Source of the DNA: Daejeonella rubra
Lineage (GTDB): Bacteria; Bacteroidota; Bacteroidia; Sphingobacteriales; Sphingobacteriaceae
NCBI RefSeq assembly: GCF_900103545.1
Contig: NZ_FNHH01000014.1
Coordinates: forward strand, 38,750-102,749
DNA length: 64,000 nucleotides
Reading direction: 5' to 3'
In this document: positions 36,620 through 46,100 of the stretch, one piece after another
Position numbering within the stretch: the stretch's first letter is position 1
Layout: each line of letters starts with the position of its first letter
Translations under genes and position numbers: made by a program
Notes under the pieces: model-generated
Databases searched by the model: none
What the model was told of the DNA's origin: nothing
Seen by the model: the letters and a program-made list of their open reading frames with translations, nothing else

Positions 36620-37501
36620 TTGAAAAGGATCGTTAATTTCCTGCGTTTGATGCGACCGGCCAATATCGTAACTTCTGTTGCGGATGTTCTGGCGGGGATT
36701 GCCATTTCCGGGTACTTTCTGAATGTTGAAACAGACTATTTCCCCGTACTCTTGCTTTGTGTGTCTACGATCGGGTTATATGGGGGTGGAATTGTTTTCA
36801 ATGATGTTTTTGATGCTGAGCTGGATAAGATTGAACGTCCTGAACGGGCAATACCCAGTGGAGCAGTAAAGTTAAATGAAGCTATATTTCTGGGCACTTT
36901 TCTTTTATTAACAGGAATTGCAGCGGCTTTTTTCCTCTCTGTCCTGTCCGGAATACTTGCAGCTTTGATTGCTTTTTTTGCACTTCTTTATAATAAATAT
37001 GCAAAACACCATTCATTTCTAGGTCCCCTGAATATGGGACTCTGCCGTGGATTGAATCTTTTACTTGGGATCAGTATTATTGCTTCTTCTCTCAATGAAT
37101 GGTATTTTCTCGGAATCGTACCTCTGATCTATATTTTTTCTATAACCATGATCAGTCAGGGGGAAGTTCACGGTTCAAACAGAAATAAGCTTTATTATGG
37201 GGCTTTTCTGTATCTCATGGTAATCAGTAGTATGCTTTACTTATCCTGGGCCAGAGGGCAGGTATTGATTGCGCTATTTTTCATCATTCCATTTGCCTGG
37301 ATGATATTCAAGCCCCTTTTTAGAGCAATTAAGGAACCGCTTGGAAAAAATATTGGTAAGGCAGTTAAAGCAGGAGTTATTTCTCTGATCTTAATGGATG
37401 CTGCATGGGCTGCTGTTTTCGGATCACCTATTGCAGCCATCTGTATCGCAATCCTGCTTCCAGTTTCTCTATGGCTAGCAAAACGTTTTGCCGTTACTTA
37501 A
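36620..37501 (+). CDS. eboC: UbiA-like prenyltransferase EboC
   Basis: The 293-residue protein has about nine transmembrane helices. It carries the first UbiA Asp-rich motif NDVFDAELDKIERPERAIPS, which binds the Mg-prenyl diphosphate. The second motif, normally DxxxD, is replaced by SQGEVHGSNRNKL with Glu and His. The start is a TTG at 36620, 6 bp after eboB; an ATG at 36650 would cut into the first conserved block (LRLMRPANIVTSVADVLAG), so the TTG is favoured. It probably attaches an isoprenoid to the molecule handled by the Ebo proteins or recognises a prenylated carrier. Confidence 0.9.
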   Translation: MKRIVNFLRLMRPANIVTSVADVLAGIAISGYFLNVETDYFPVLLLCVSTIGLYGGGIVFNDVFDAELDKIERPERAIPSGAVKLNEAIFLGTFLLLTGIAAAFFLSVLSGILAALIAFFALLYNKYAKHHSFLGPLNMGLCRGLNLLLGISIIASSLNEWYFLGIVPLIYIFSITMISQGEVHGSNRNKLYYGAFLYLMVISSMLYLSWARGQVLIALFFIIPFAWMIFKPLFRAIKEPLGKNIGKAVKAGVISLILMDAAWAAVFGSPIAAICIAILLPVSLWLAKRFAVT

Positions 37502-37573
37502 TTGAAAACTATCTTTATCATCAGATTAAAATAACAGGTCTGGCCTATTATTCTGCAAGAGCACATTCATACT

Positions 37574-38704
37574 ATGAAATACCTTCAACAATCATTTACT
37601 GTAAAATTTGAATACAAAGTATATTTTACTTCCGGACTTTTTAACACATCGAATACGCTGTTCAATGATTTTTTGAAAGGCCCCGGTATCATTCGTAAAA
37701 TTCTTTTTGTTGTTGATGAGGGTGTAGGTATTGAAACAGTTCAGCAGTTGAAAGAGTATTTCAGTTTTCATCATGCTGTGCAATTAGTTCCTGAAATAGT
37801 GATCGTTCCCGGAGGGGAAATTGTGAAGAATGATACCAGATATTTTGATCAGATCCTGGAGGCTGTGAATAAGCATAAGATAGACAGGCATTCGTATATT
37901 GCTGCTATTGGCGGTGGTTCTGTACTGGATCTTGTCGGATATGCTGCTGCTGTGTCCCATCGTGGCATTCGGCATATACGAATACCCACAACTGTTCTGT
38001 CTCAGAACGATTCCGGCATTGGCGTCAAGAATGGCGTTAATTATTTCGGAAAGAAAAATTTTCTTGGAACTTTCGCTCCGCCCATCGCAGTGTTTAACGA
38101 TGAACTTTTTATAAATACCCTCTCTGAACGCGATTACAGGTCGGGTATATCTGAAGCAGTGAAGGTTGCACTCATTAAGGATCCTGATTTTTTTGAATGG
38201 ATTGAAAACAATGCTGATGCTTTGGTTGAGCGCGACCGCGAAGCGATGAATTATCTGATCTGCAGATGTGCCGAACTCCATATGCAGCATATTGCAGGCC
38301 TTGATCCATTTGAAACAGGTTCTTCCCGACCACTGGATTTTGGTCACTGGAGTGCTCACAAACTTGAGCAACTTTCAAATTTCGAAGTACTCCATGGAGA
38401 AGCCGTAGCCATGGGAATGGCACTTGATACAGTTTATTCCAACTTGTGTGGATATTTGTCTGAAGCAGAAAGCCAAAGAATTATCGATCTTTTAAATAAG
38501 CTGGGTTTTGATCTGATACATCAAATGATGGATGTAAGTGATGACAGATCACCGATTTTGCTTGGCCTGGAAGAATTTCGTGAACACCTGGGTGGTGAGC
38601 TGACCATCATGCTGCTTGAAAAAATTGGACAGGGAATTGAAGTTCATGAAATAGATCCTGAAATTCTGAAAAAAGCTTCCCATTTACTACGAAATAAGCT
38701 ATGA
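37574..38704 (+). CDS. eboD: 3-dehydroquinate synthase-family protein EboD
   Basis: The 376-residue protein has the sugar-phosphate cyclase fold. The NAD-binding GGGSVLDLVGYAAAVSHRG and IPTTVLSQNDSGIGVKNGVN are present. The metal ligands in ISEAVKVALIKD (Glu), LDFGHWSAHKLEQL (His) and EVLHGEAVAMGM (His) are also present, so it is likely catalytically competent. It is not the housekeeping AroB: the context and the divergent substrate loops place it with EboD and related cyclases. It should cyclise a sugar phosphate. The stop overlaps the eboE start by ATGA. Confidence 0.93.
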   Translation: MKYLQQSFTVKFEYKVYFTSGLFNTSNTLFNDFLKGPGIIRKILFVVDEGVGIETVQQLKEYFSFHHAVQLVPEIVIVPGGEIVKNDTRYFDQILEAVNKHKIDRHSYIAAIGGGSVLDLVGYAAAVSHRGIRHIRIPTTVLSQNDSGIGVKNGVNYFGKKNFLGTFAPPIAVFNDELFINTLSERDYRSGISEAVKVALIKDPDFFEWIENNADALVERDREAMNYLICRCAELHMQHIAGLDPFETGSSRPLDFGHWSAHKLEQLSNFEVLHGEAVAMGMALDTVYSNLCGYLSEAESQRIIDLLNKLGFDLIHQMMDVSDDRSPILLGLEEFREHLGGELTIMLLEKIGQGIEVHEIDPEILKKASHLLRNKL

Positions 38705-39909
38705 AACTCGCATCCGGTCATTTAAGCTATTGCACCAATATACATTCAGGTGAAAGCTGGAAGGATCATTTTGATGCAATAAAGAAAAATTTCCCCGGCA
38801 TAAAAAAGCAGATTAGCCCTGAACAGATGATGGGTATAGGTTTGCGTTTGTCAAACTCAGCCAGTACCGACTTACTTGATCCGAATGAAGTACAGGTTTT
38901 TAAGACCTGGCTGAATGATAATAATGCCTATGTTTTTACGATGAATGGTTTCCCTTACGGGGATTTTCATCATGCAATTGTGAAGGATCAGGTTCATGCT
39001 CCCGACTGGACAAGCGAAGCACGATTTGAGTATACGATCAGGCTTTTTAAAATTCTGGCTGAACTCTTGCCTCAGGGTATGGAAGGCGGGATTTCTACTT
39101 CTCCGCTTAGTTACAGGCATTGGTTTCCAACAGAAGAGTTGTCTGAACAAGCAAAAAAGACGGCAACTCACAATATTATTCTTGTTGCCGAAGAACTCTA
39201 TAAGTTCAAAATGGAGAGAGGGATACGGATGCACCTGGATATTGAACCGGAACCCGATGGGATGCTGGAAACCGGTGCTGAATTTATAGCCTGGTTTGAG
39301 AATATGCTGATTCCCATGGCAAAGTCAATTTTGTCGGAGCGCTTACAAATTAGTGAGTCAGATGCTGAAGAATGTATCAAAGAGCATATCTGTTTATGTT
39401 ATGATGTCTGTCATTTTGCGATAGGCTATGAACAACACTCCGAAATTTTGGAACAGCTGGATAAAAAGGGAATCCGAATAGGGAAAATTCAGATCAGTGC
39501 GGCGCTAAAAGCGGATATGCCCGAGGATGCAAATTCCAGAGCAAGCATAGCTGAAGCATTTTCAAAATATAATGAACCCACATACCTGCATCAGGTAGTT
39601 GCCAGAAATGCTGATAGATCCCTGATTCGGTATAGAGATCTTCCGCAGGCACTCAATGACTCGCAAAATCATACAGTTAATGAATGGCGGGCACATTTCC
39701 ATGTCCCTGTATTTGCAGAAGACCTTGGCCTGCTGCGATCCACACAGTCGGATATTGTTGATGTATTGGAGATTCAGAAGAACAGACCTTTTACAGATCA
39801 TTTGGAAGTTGAAACCTATACATGGGAAGTGCTTCCTGAAACATTAAAGATGCCGATCGATCAGAGTATCATCAGGGAGTTGAACTGGGTCAAAGACATA
39901 TTAGAATAA
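38701..39909 (+). CDS. eboE: Metabolite traffic protein EboE
   Basis: The 402-residue protein starts LASGHLSYCTNIHSGESWKD and includes RMHLDIEPEPDGMLETGAEF, HICLCYDVCHFAIGYEQH and GKIQISAALKADMPED, the signature of EboE. The fold is a xylose-isomerase-like TIM barrel with a set of conserved His, Asp and Glu suited to metal binding. No signal peptide or membrane segment is present. The biochemical reaction is not known; the name comes from the role of the ebo cluster in exporting a scytonemin precursor. It is translationally coupled to eboD. Confidence 0.93.
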   Translation: MKLASGHLSYCTNIHSGESWKDHFDAIKKNFPGIKKQISPEQMMGIGLRLSNSASTDLLDPNEVQVFKTWLNDNNAYVFTMNGFPYGDFHHAIVKDQVHAPDWTSEARFEYTIRLFKILAELLPQGMEGGISTSPLSYRHWFPTEELSEQAKKTATHNIILVAEELYKFKMERGIRMHLDIEPEPDGMLETGAEFIAWFENMLIPMAKSILSERLQISESDAEECIKEHICLCYDVCHFAIGYEQHSEILEQLDKKGIRIGKIQISAALKADMPEDANSRASIAEAFSKYNEPTYLHQVVARNADRSLIRYRDLPQALNDSQNHTVNEWRAHFHVPVFAEDLGLLRSTQSDIVDVLEIQKNRPFTDHLEVETYTWEVLPETLKMPIDQSIIRELNWVKDILE

Positions 39910-39919
39910 ATACAATGTG

Positions 39920-41281
39920 ATGAAGAAAACAGTTGTAATTGATGTTGTAGGACTTTCAACTTCGGTCATCGGAGAGCATATGCCATTTTTGAGCAATTAT
40001 GTAAGCCGGAAACATCTCACAAGAATAGAACCTTTACTGCCGGCACTGACCACAGCTGCACAGTCGACCTATCTCACAGGTAAATGGCCATCAGAAACCG
40101 GTATTGTAGGTAATGGCTGGTATGACCGGACAGATTGCGAGGTCAAATTCTGGAAGCAGTCCAATAAGCTGGTTAGTGGTGAAAAAATATGGGAAATTGC
40201 AAAAAAAGAGGATCCATCTTTCACCTGTTCAAAAATGTTCTGGTGGTACAACATGTACTCTACCGCCGATTATGCTGTCACTCCAAGACCGAATTACCTT
40301 GCTGATGGCCGTAAGATGCCTGATTGTTATTCTCATCCGGCAAGTTTACGGGATGTGCTGCAGGAGAAATTGGGTGAGTTTCCTTTATTTCAGTTCTGGG
40401 GGCCGGGTGCCAATATTAAATCGACTCAATGGATTGCAGATGCTTCTATGCTTACAGATGATCTGTATGATCCTACTCTTAGCCTGATCTATCTCCCTCA
40501 TCTCGATTATTGTCTTCAAAAATTCGGACCTGATTTTACTAAGATCCATAAGGAATTAAATGAAATAGATGATGTACTTAAAGGACTCATCACATTTTAT
40601 GAAAAGAAAGGGGCAGAAATTATCCTCCTTTCTGAATATGGAATTTCCCCTGTTAATAATCCGGTACATCTGAATCGTCTTTTCAGAGAGCATGGTTTAC
40701 TGGAGATCCGTATAGAACGGGGGCTGGAATTGCTGGATCCTGGGGCTTCAAAAGCATTTGTGGTTGCCGATCATCAGATTGCTCATGTGTACATCAATGA
40801 CCCCTCTGTCAGGGAAAAGGTAATGGAATTGCTGAAAGGTGTTTCAGGTGTGGAGTTAATTCTTGATAAAAAGGAACAGGCAGCTTACCATATCGACCAT
40901 GAGCGTTCCGGAGATTTGGTTTTGATGGCTGATGAGGATAGCTGGTTTACGTATTATTTCTGGCTGGATGATGAAAAGGCTCCTGATTATGCACGCTGTG
41001 TAGATATTCACAAAAAACCGGGCTATGATCCTGTTGAGATGTTTATGAGTTCAAAACTTAGAGCCGGATATAAACTATTAAGAAAGAAGGCTGGTTTCAG
41101 ATATGTGATGGATGTGATACCGCTGGATGCAAATCTGATAAAAGGCTCCCATGGAAGAACAGGTGTGAGGCCTGAATATCAGCCAGTGCTGATCACAGAT
41201 CATAAACCTGACAATGAGAGGGTTTATGCAAATGAAGTCTTTAATGTTATACTGGGCACTCTGAAAAATCAGAACAAATAA
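39920..41281 (+). CDS. eboF: Nucleotide pyrophosphatase/phosphodiesterase-family protein EboF
   Basis: The protein, about 453 residues from the ATG at 39920 (a GTG lies three bases earlier), belongs to the type I phosphodiesterase branch of the alkaline phosphatase superfamily. It opens with TVVIDVVGLSTSVIGEHMPF, has the nucleophile Thr in LLPALTTAAQSTYLTGKWPS, and carries metal ligands in IYLPHLDYCLQKFG, LLSEYGISPVNNPVH and IKGSHGRTGVRPEYQPV. No signal peptide is seen. It ends the ebo operon and would cleave a phosphate ester or diphosphate of the ebo-dependent metabolite. Confidence 0.92.
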   Translation: MKKTVVIDVVGLSTSVIGEHMPFLSNYVSRKHLTRIEPLLPALTTAAQSTYLTGKWPSETGIVGNGWYDRTDCEVKFWKQSNKLVSGEKIWEIAKKEDPSFTCSKMFWWYNMYSTADYAVTPRPNYLADGRKMPDCYSHPASLRDVLQEKLGEFPLFQFWGPGANIKSTQWIADASMLTDDLYDPTLSLIYLPHLDYCLQKFGPDFTKIHKELNEIDDVLKGLITFYEKKGAEIILLSEYGISPVNNPVHLNRLFREHGLLEIRIERGLELLDPGASKAFVVADHQIAHVYINDPSVREKVMELLKGVSGVELILDKKEQAAYHIDHERSGDLVLMADEDSWFTYYFWLDDEKAPDYARCVDIHKKPGYDPVEMFMSSKLRAGYKLLRKKAGFRYVMDVIPLDANLIKGSHGRTGVRPEYQPVLITDHKPDNERVYANEVFNVILGTLKNQNK

Positions 41282-41348
41282 TAACCTTTAATTTTATTTT
41301 TTGCATTAATAAAAATTCTGTTACCTTAGGATTTGACAAAATGTAATC

Positions 41349-41918
41349 TTGGTGAAACAACAATTTAATAAGCTTCCGGATATTGTTGCGCGCCTTGCCC
41401 ATTTTGGTTGTGAGCAAACATACAGGGAACTTTTTGATCTTTTATTCTTGCCAGCAAAGAAATTTGCATTTTGTATTCTCCATTCCAATGAAGAAGCAGA
41501 AGAGGTAGCTGAAGACGTGATGATAACCTTATGGAAACAGCGCAAGACTTTAGTCGAAATAAATAATGTTCACGTCTATGCACTGGTTATTGCAAAAAAC
41601 CTCTCACTTAATGTTCTGAAGAAAAATTCCAGGAATAAAACCACCTCACTTGACGATACTGATATAAGTTTTTTCTTTGACAGCTCAAGTCCTGAACAGA
41701 TCATTATCGATAATGAGTTGAAAATGAGGCTTGAAAATGCAATTCAGTCATTGCCCCCAAAATGTCAGCTTGTATTTAAACTAGCCAAAGAAAATAACCT
41801 AAGCTATAAGGAAATTGCCGAAATCCTATCGATTTCAGTCAAAACAGTTGATGCCCACCTGGTAGCAGCCACTCAGAAATTAGCCAAAATCTTTAAGTCT
41901 GAGTTTCAAATTAAATAG
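41349..41918 (+). CDS. ECF RNA polymerase sigma-70 factor (second set)
   Basis: The 189-residue protein has region 2 (RELFDLLFLPAKKFAFCILH and EEVAEDVMITLWKQR) and region 4 (SYKEIAEILSISVKTVDAHL). No ATG lies near the start; a TTG at 41349 followed by a GTG at 41352 are the only plausible starts. It should drive the susCD genes at 43152-48589 after release by the FecR protein encoded next. The gene starts only 67 bp after eboF, so read-through from the ebo operon is possible. Confidence 0.9.
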   Translation: MVKQQFNKLPDIVARLAHFGCEQTYRELFDLLFLPAKKFAFCILHSNEEAEEVAEDVMITLWKQRKTLVEINNVHVYALVIAKNLSLNVLKKNSRNKTTSLDDTDISFFFDSSSPEQIIIDNELKMRLENAIQSLPPKCQLVFKLAKENNLSYKEIAEILSISVKTVDAHLVAATQKLAKIFKSEFQIK

Positions 41919-42005
41919 CTGTTAAATAAATATTAATTCTGACTAGGGAATTTTTAGTTTTTTATTGTCCTTATAGAAAACCATAAAGGAAGAGTCTGAA
42001 TTATC

Positions 42006-43052
42006 ATGCACGAAAATCGCATAGTTGAATTATTAACCCGAAAAATTGCGGGGGAAGCTACGCCAGATGAACTGGGTGAATTGTCATATCTATTGACAAA
42101 ATACCCTGATGCAGTATATTACGAGGCTTTATTGGAGCAAGTTTGGGATTTAGGTCATGATAGTGGGCAGGAAGACCTCGAAGAGGCTTTTGAAAAACAT
42201 AAACTAAACAATCAGGATGATCTTGATTTTGAAACCAAAGGAAAAAGCTTCTACAGTTTTTTCAAAAGTAATGTCCTTCTTCTTACCACTGCCGTACTCA
42301 TCATTTTTTCTACAAGCCTTTATTTTTCTAAATATTATCATTCAAGCAATAAAGTTGTACGTGTAGATATATATGCCGGAAAGGGTATACGTAAGGAAGT
42401 AAAACTTCCTGACGGCACTTTTGTAAGGCTAAATAGTGATAGTAAGCTTTCCTATGATCTGGATATGCAGAGGCATGATCAGCGGGATGTGTCATTGACT
42501 GGTGAGGCATTTTTCAAAGTAGCTCATGATAAAAAGCGCCCATTTATTGTAAAGACCAATAAGGTTGCTATCAAAGTTTTGGGTACTGAGTTTAATGTCA
42601 GAGATTATCCGGGCGATAAAGTGTCGGAAACTACTTTGATCAAAGGCTCTATCGAGCTGACCATTAATGATCGTTCTGATCAAAAATTTCTTCTTAAGCC
42701 ATCAGAAAAATTGGCATTAGTTAAAAGCAGTAAAAAAACTTTAGAAAAGGGTATTAGTTCAGTATTGATGATCGATAATATCTCACCTATAAAATTGGGT
42801 GATCAGGAATATATTGAAGAAATCTCATGGACAGAAAACAAATTCGTTTTTGAAAACGAATCTTTTGAAGATCTGATACCAAAATTAGAACGCTGGTATA
42901 ATGTGAAGATCATCCTGAATGATACTACCATTAAATCCTACCGTTTTACTGGTGTTTTTATAAAAGAGAATATTATACAGGCCTTAGAAGCCATGCAACT
43001 AATAAAATCCTTTCACTATAAACTAAACGAAAATGAAGTAAAAATTTACTAA
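42006..43052 (+). CDS. FecR-family anti-sigma factor (second set)
   Basis: The 348-residue protein has an N-terminal sigma-binding segment (IVELLTRKIAGEATPDELGE) and one transmembrane helix (SNVLLLTTAVLIIFSTSLYF, about residues 88-107). The periplasmic FecR domain contains LPDGTFVRLNSDSKLSYDLD and LTGEAFFKVAHDKKRPFIV, and a C-terminal STN-like module contains FEDLIPKLERWYNVKIILND. It couples substrate sensing by the SusC STN domain to sigma-factor release. It lies 87 bp after the sigma gene and 99 bp before SusC. Confidence 0.94.
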   Translation: MHENRIVELLTRKIAGEATPDELGELSYLLTKYPDAVYYEALLEQVWDLGHDSGQEDLEEAFEKHKLNNQDDLDFETKGKSFYSFFKSNVLLLTTAVLIIFSTSLYFSKYYHSSNKVVRVDIYAGKGIRKEVKLPDGTFVRLNSDSKLSYDLDMQRHDQRDVSLTGEAFFKVAHDKKRPFIVKTNKVAIKVLGTEFNVRDYPGDKVSETTLIKGSIELTINDRSDQKFLLKPSEKLALVKSSKKTLEKGISSVLMIDNISPIKLGDQEYIEEISWTENKFVFENESFEDLIPKLERWYNVKIILNDTTIKSYRFTGVFIKENIIQALEAMQLIKSFHYKLNENEVKIY

Positions 43053-43060
43053 ACAAAAAA

Positions 43061-43086
43061 GCAGGAAATGCGCCAACATTCCCTGC
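43061..43086 (+). other. Hairpin in the fecR-susC junction (block D)
   Basis: GCAGGAAATG pairs with CATTCCCTGC (one mismatch) around a 6-nt loop, 9 bp after the FecR stop. It is followed only by CTTTAAA, so it is a weak terminator or attenuator. The equivalent junction in block A has its own hairpin. Confidence 0.5.
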
Positions 43087-43151
43087 CTTTAAACATCCAA
43101 TCGTAGGTCTAACTACATAATCAGATTATTAACCTTGTAATTCACAAAAGT

Positions 43152-46100
43152 ATGAAAAAAAGAGAACTATACAATAAAGTTCTGTTACCCGGATTCTCAA
43201 ACAAAAAACTCTTATTAATGCTAAACTGGACAATCACTCTTACTTTCTTTTTTGTCTTGAAAGTATCAGCGAGCAGTTATTCACAGAACTTAAAGGTCGA
43301 CCTGGATTTCCAAAATGTGAAATTTAAACGGGCCCTTTCTATTATTGAGCAAAAAGGTAATATTCGCTTGTTATACAGCGAACAAAATCTCCCTACAGAC
43401 AGATCAATAACCTTATCAGTTAAAGACACACCGGTAATGGATGCTTTGGGTATGATCTTAAAGGATACCAAACTTGGATTCCGTGTTCTGGAAAACGGAT
43501 TGGTGGTTATTTCTCCCCAAAACAGTGACGTTAAAGACATCAAGGTAAGCGGTACTGTTACCGATGCCAAAGGTGAAACACTTCCTGGAGTAAGTATTAA
43601 ATTAAAAGGCACTAGTATTGGTGTTACCTCTGATTTAAATGGTAAATACTCAATTAATGTTCCTGATAATGTAAGTACCCTTGTATTCACATATATTGGA
43701 TATGTAACTCAGGAAGTTGCAATTAATGGACGCAGCTTAGTAAATGTACAGTTAGCCGCCGCAAACACTGCATTAAATGAAGTGGTTGTTACGGCTCTGG
43801 GTATGTCAAAAGAGAAAAAGAGCTTAGGATTCTCTGTAACTGAAGTTAAAGGAAGCGACCTGGCAGCTACCCAGCAGTTAAATCCGGTCAATTCATTGAT
43901 GGGAAAGGTTGCAGGAGTGCAAATTGACCAGAGTGCGTCCGGTCCTTTCGGAAATTCAAGAATTGTGATCAGGGGAAATTCAACCTTAAGCCAAAATAAC
44001 CAGCCAATATTTGTTATTGACGGAGTGATCGTTGACAATGAATCTGTTGCAGGTGGTCGTGATTTTGCTAATGATCTGTCAAATCTGAACAGCGAAAACT
44101 TTGAAAGTGTTTCGATATTGAAAGGTTCTTCTGCTGCTGCATTATATGGATCAAGAGCAATAAATGGTGTTGTACTCATCACAACAAAAAAAGGTAGCAA
44201 AGCTAATGGAATAGGTGTTGATCTTTCTCAAAACTTCATGGTTTATGATCCATATAAAGGTCCTGAATTTCAGAATGAGTTTGGCGGGGGCAGTGTTGGT
44301 GCATTCTTTACGGATGCCCGTGACCCTAACTATCAGTCAAATCAAATGTGGACTACAAAGGTATTCCCTATAAATCCTATTACCAAGGAACCTTATATAG
44401 ATCCGGCAATTGATCGTGAAAATGAAAACTGGGGTCCCCGGTTTGCTAATCAGCGAGTTCGTAATTATGATGGTACCTGGACAGAGTATAAAGCTGTACC
44501 TAATAATTACCTTGATGCTTTTCAAAATGGTACTTTAGGTACTACAAGTTTAGCATTCTCAGGAGCTGGTGATAAAACTACCTACAGATTTTCGGCAACT
44601 CATGACGATCAGAAGGGAATCTCTGTTGCGAATAAGATGAAGAGGGATAATTTTAACTTAAGGATCACGCATCAGCTGGCTAGTTGGTTAAGCACGGATG
44701 TAAGTGGAGCATATACTACAAGTGATAATACAAATCCTCAGAATCTTGCATGGGCACCATATACAGATACATTTGCTGGAGATAACTGGGGAGTTGCCTA
44801 TACCTGGATGTTCCCGCGTAATTATGATACCAAATATTGGAATCAACAATCAAGATACACAAGTCAGGTATTAGGTGGGGCGCCAAGAGGGTCAAATCCA
44901 CTTGAAACCAATAAAGTTATGGCCTCAGAATTTTGGTTTAACATGAATAATACTGTTGCTACTATGGATAGCAGGAACTTCATGGGTCGCTTTGCTTTAA
45001 ATGCAAAATTGACTAAATGGGCCAATTTTACTGTCGAGGGTAACCTGAATAATAACTATGACAAATATGAGAATAAGGCACTCGGTCAGTTCACTGATTT
45101 TAGAGGAGGTTCTTATACCTTAAATCAGTCAAAGAAGGAGAGTAGTTTTGTTAAGGGAATACTTTCATTCAATACGATTAAAATAGCGAAGGATTTAGGG
45201 TTTAGTGCTTTTGCCGGTGGTGAAATGTACAACTCTATTAGTTCCTTTACACAAGGAAATACTTCAGGCGGACTGATGGTTCCGGGTAGTTATTTTATTT
45301 CTAACTCAGTTAATTCTCCACTTGTTAGCGGAGGTGTAAATTATAATAAAAAGATCAACTCTGTTTATGCTAGTGCTGATTTTGATTATAAAAGTCAAAT
45401 TTATCTGGCTACAACATGGCGCGGTGACTGGTCTTCATCTTTAACCTATAAAGATGGAAGTGGTAATAATTTTTACAATTATCCTTCAGCAAGTCTTTCA
45501 TGGATAGCATCTGAAACTTTCAAGCTTCCAAGCATCATAACATTTGCGAAGTTACGTACAAATATTGCTGCCTTAGGTAAAGATACAGATCCATTTGTGA
45601 TCAATCCAGGGTATCGGTTTGCAGGAAAGGTTATCGGACTTCCGGGTGAGCCTACAAGAGCTGGATTCAGTTCGAGCAGTACGTTATCTCCGAATCTAAA
45701 GCCTGAAAGAAAGATTTCTAAGGAAGTTGGAATGGAAATGCGTTTCCTGAAAAGCCGCTTAGGTTTTGATGTTACTTTATATCAGGATAATACCTATGAT
45801 CAGATTGTTGATATTTCAACACCAATTGAGTCTGGAGTTTCAGGGGTTAAGATCAATGCAGGTAATATACAGAATAGAGGAGTTGAAATCTCTTTGGATG
45901 GAACTCCTGTTCAGACAAATAACTTTGTTTGGAATTCCAGGTTAACCTTCTCCAGAAATAAGAATTTGATCGTTTCCCTTGCAGAAGGAAGAACAGATTA
46001 TTTTCTTGGCGGGACGGCTTTTGACGCAAGTTCATGGGCAGTTGTTGGAAAATCTTATGGTACCATCCGTTCTATAAATCAGTCATTAAAGTATACTAAT

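Noticed and set aside
37784..38371. 195-codon open frame on the minus strand opposite eboD
   Set aside because: It is antisense to a well-conserved enzyme gene, has no recognisable domain, and its length follows from the codon pattern of eboD.
37574..38704. Housekeeping 3-dehydroquinate synthase (AroB)
   Set aside because: The fold and metal ligands match, but its position between eboC and eboE with coupled translation identifies it as EboD.
43709..44200. 163-codon open frame on the minus strand opposite susC
   Set aside because: It lies wholly within the conserved plug-encoding part of susC and shows no independent coding signature.
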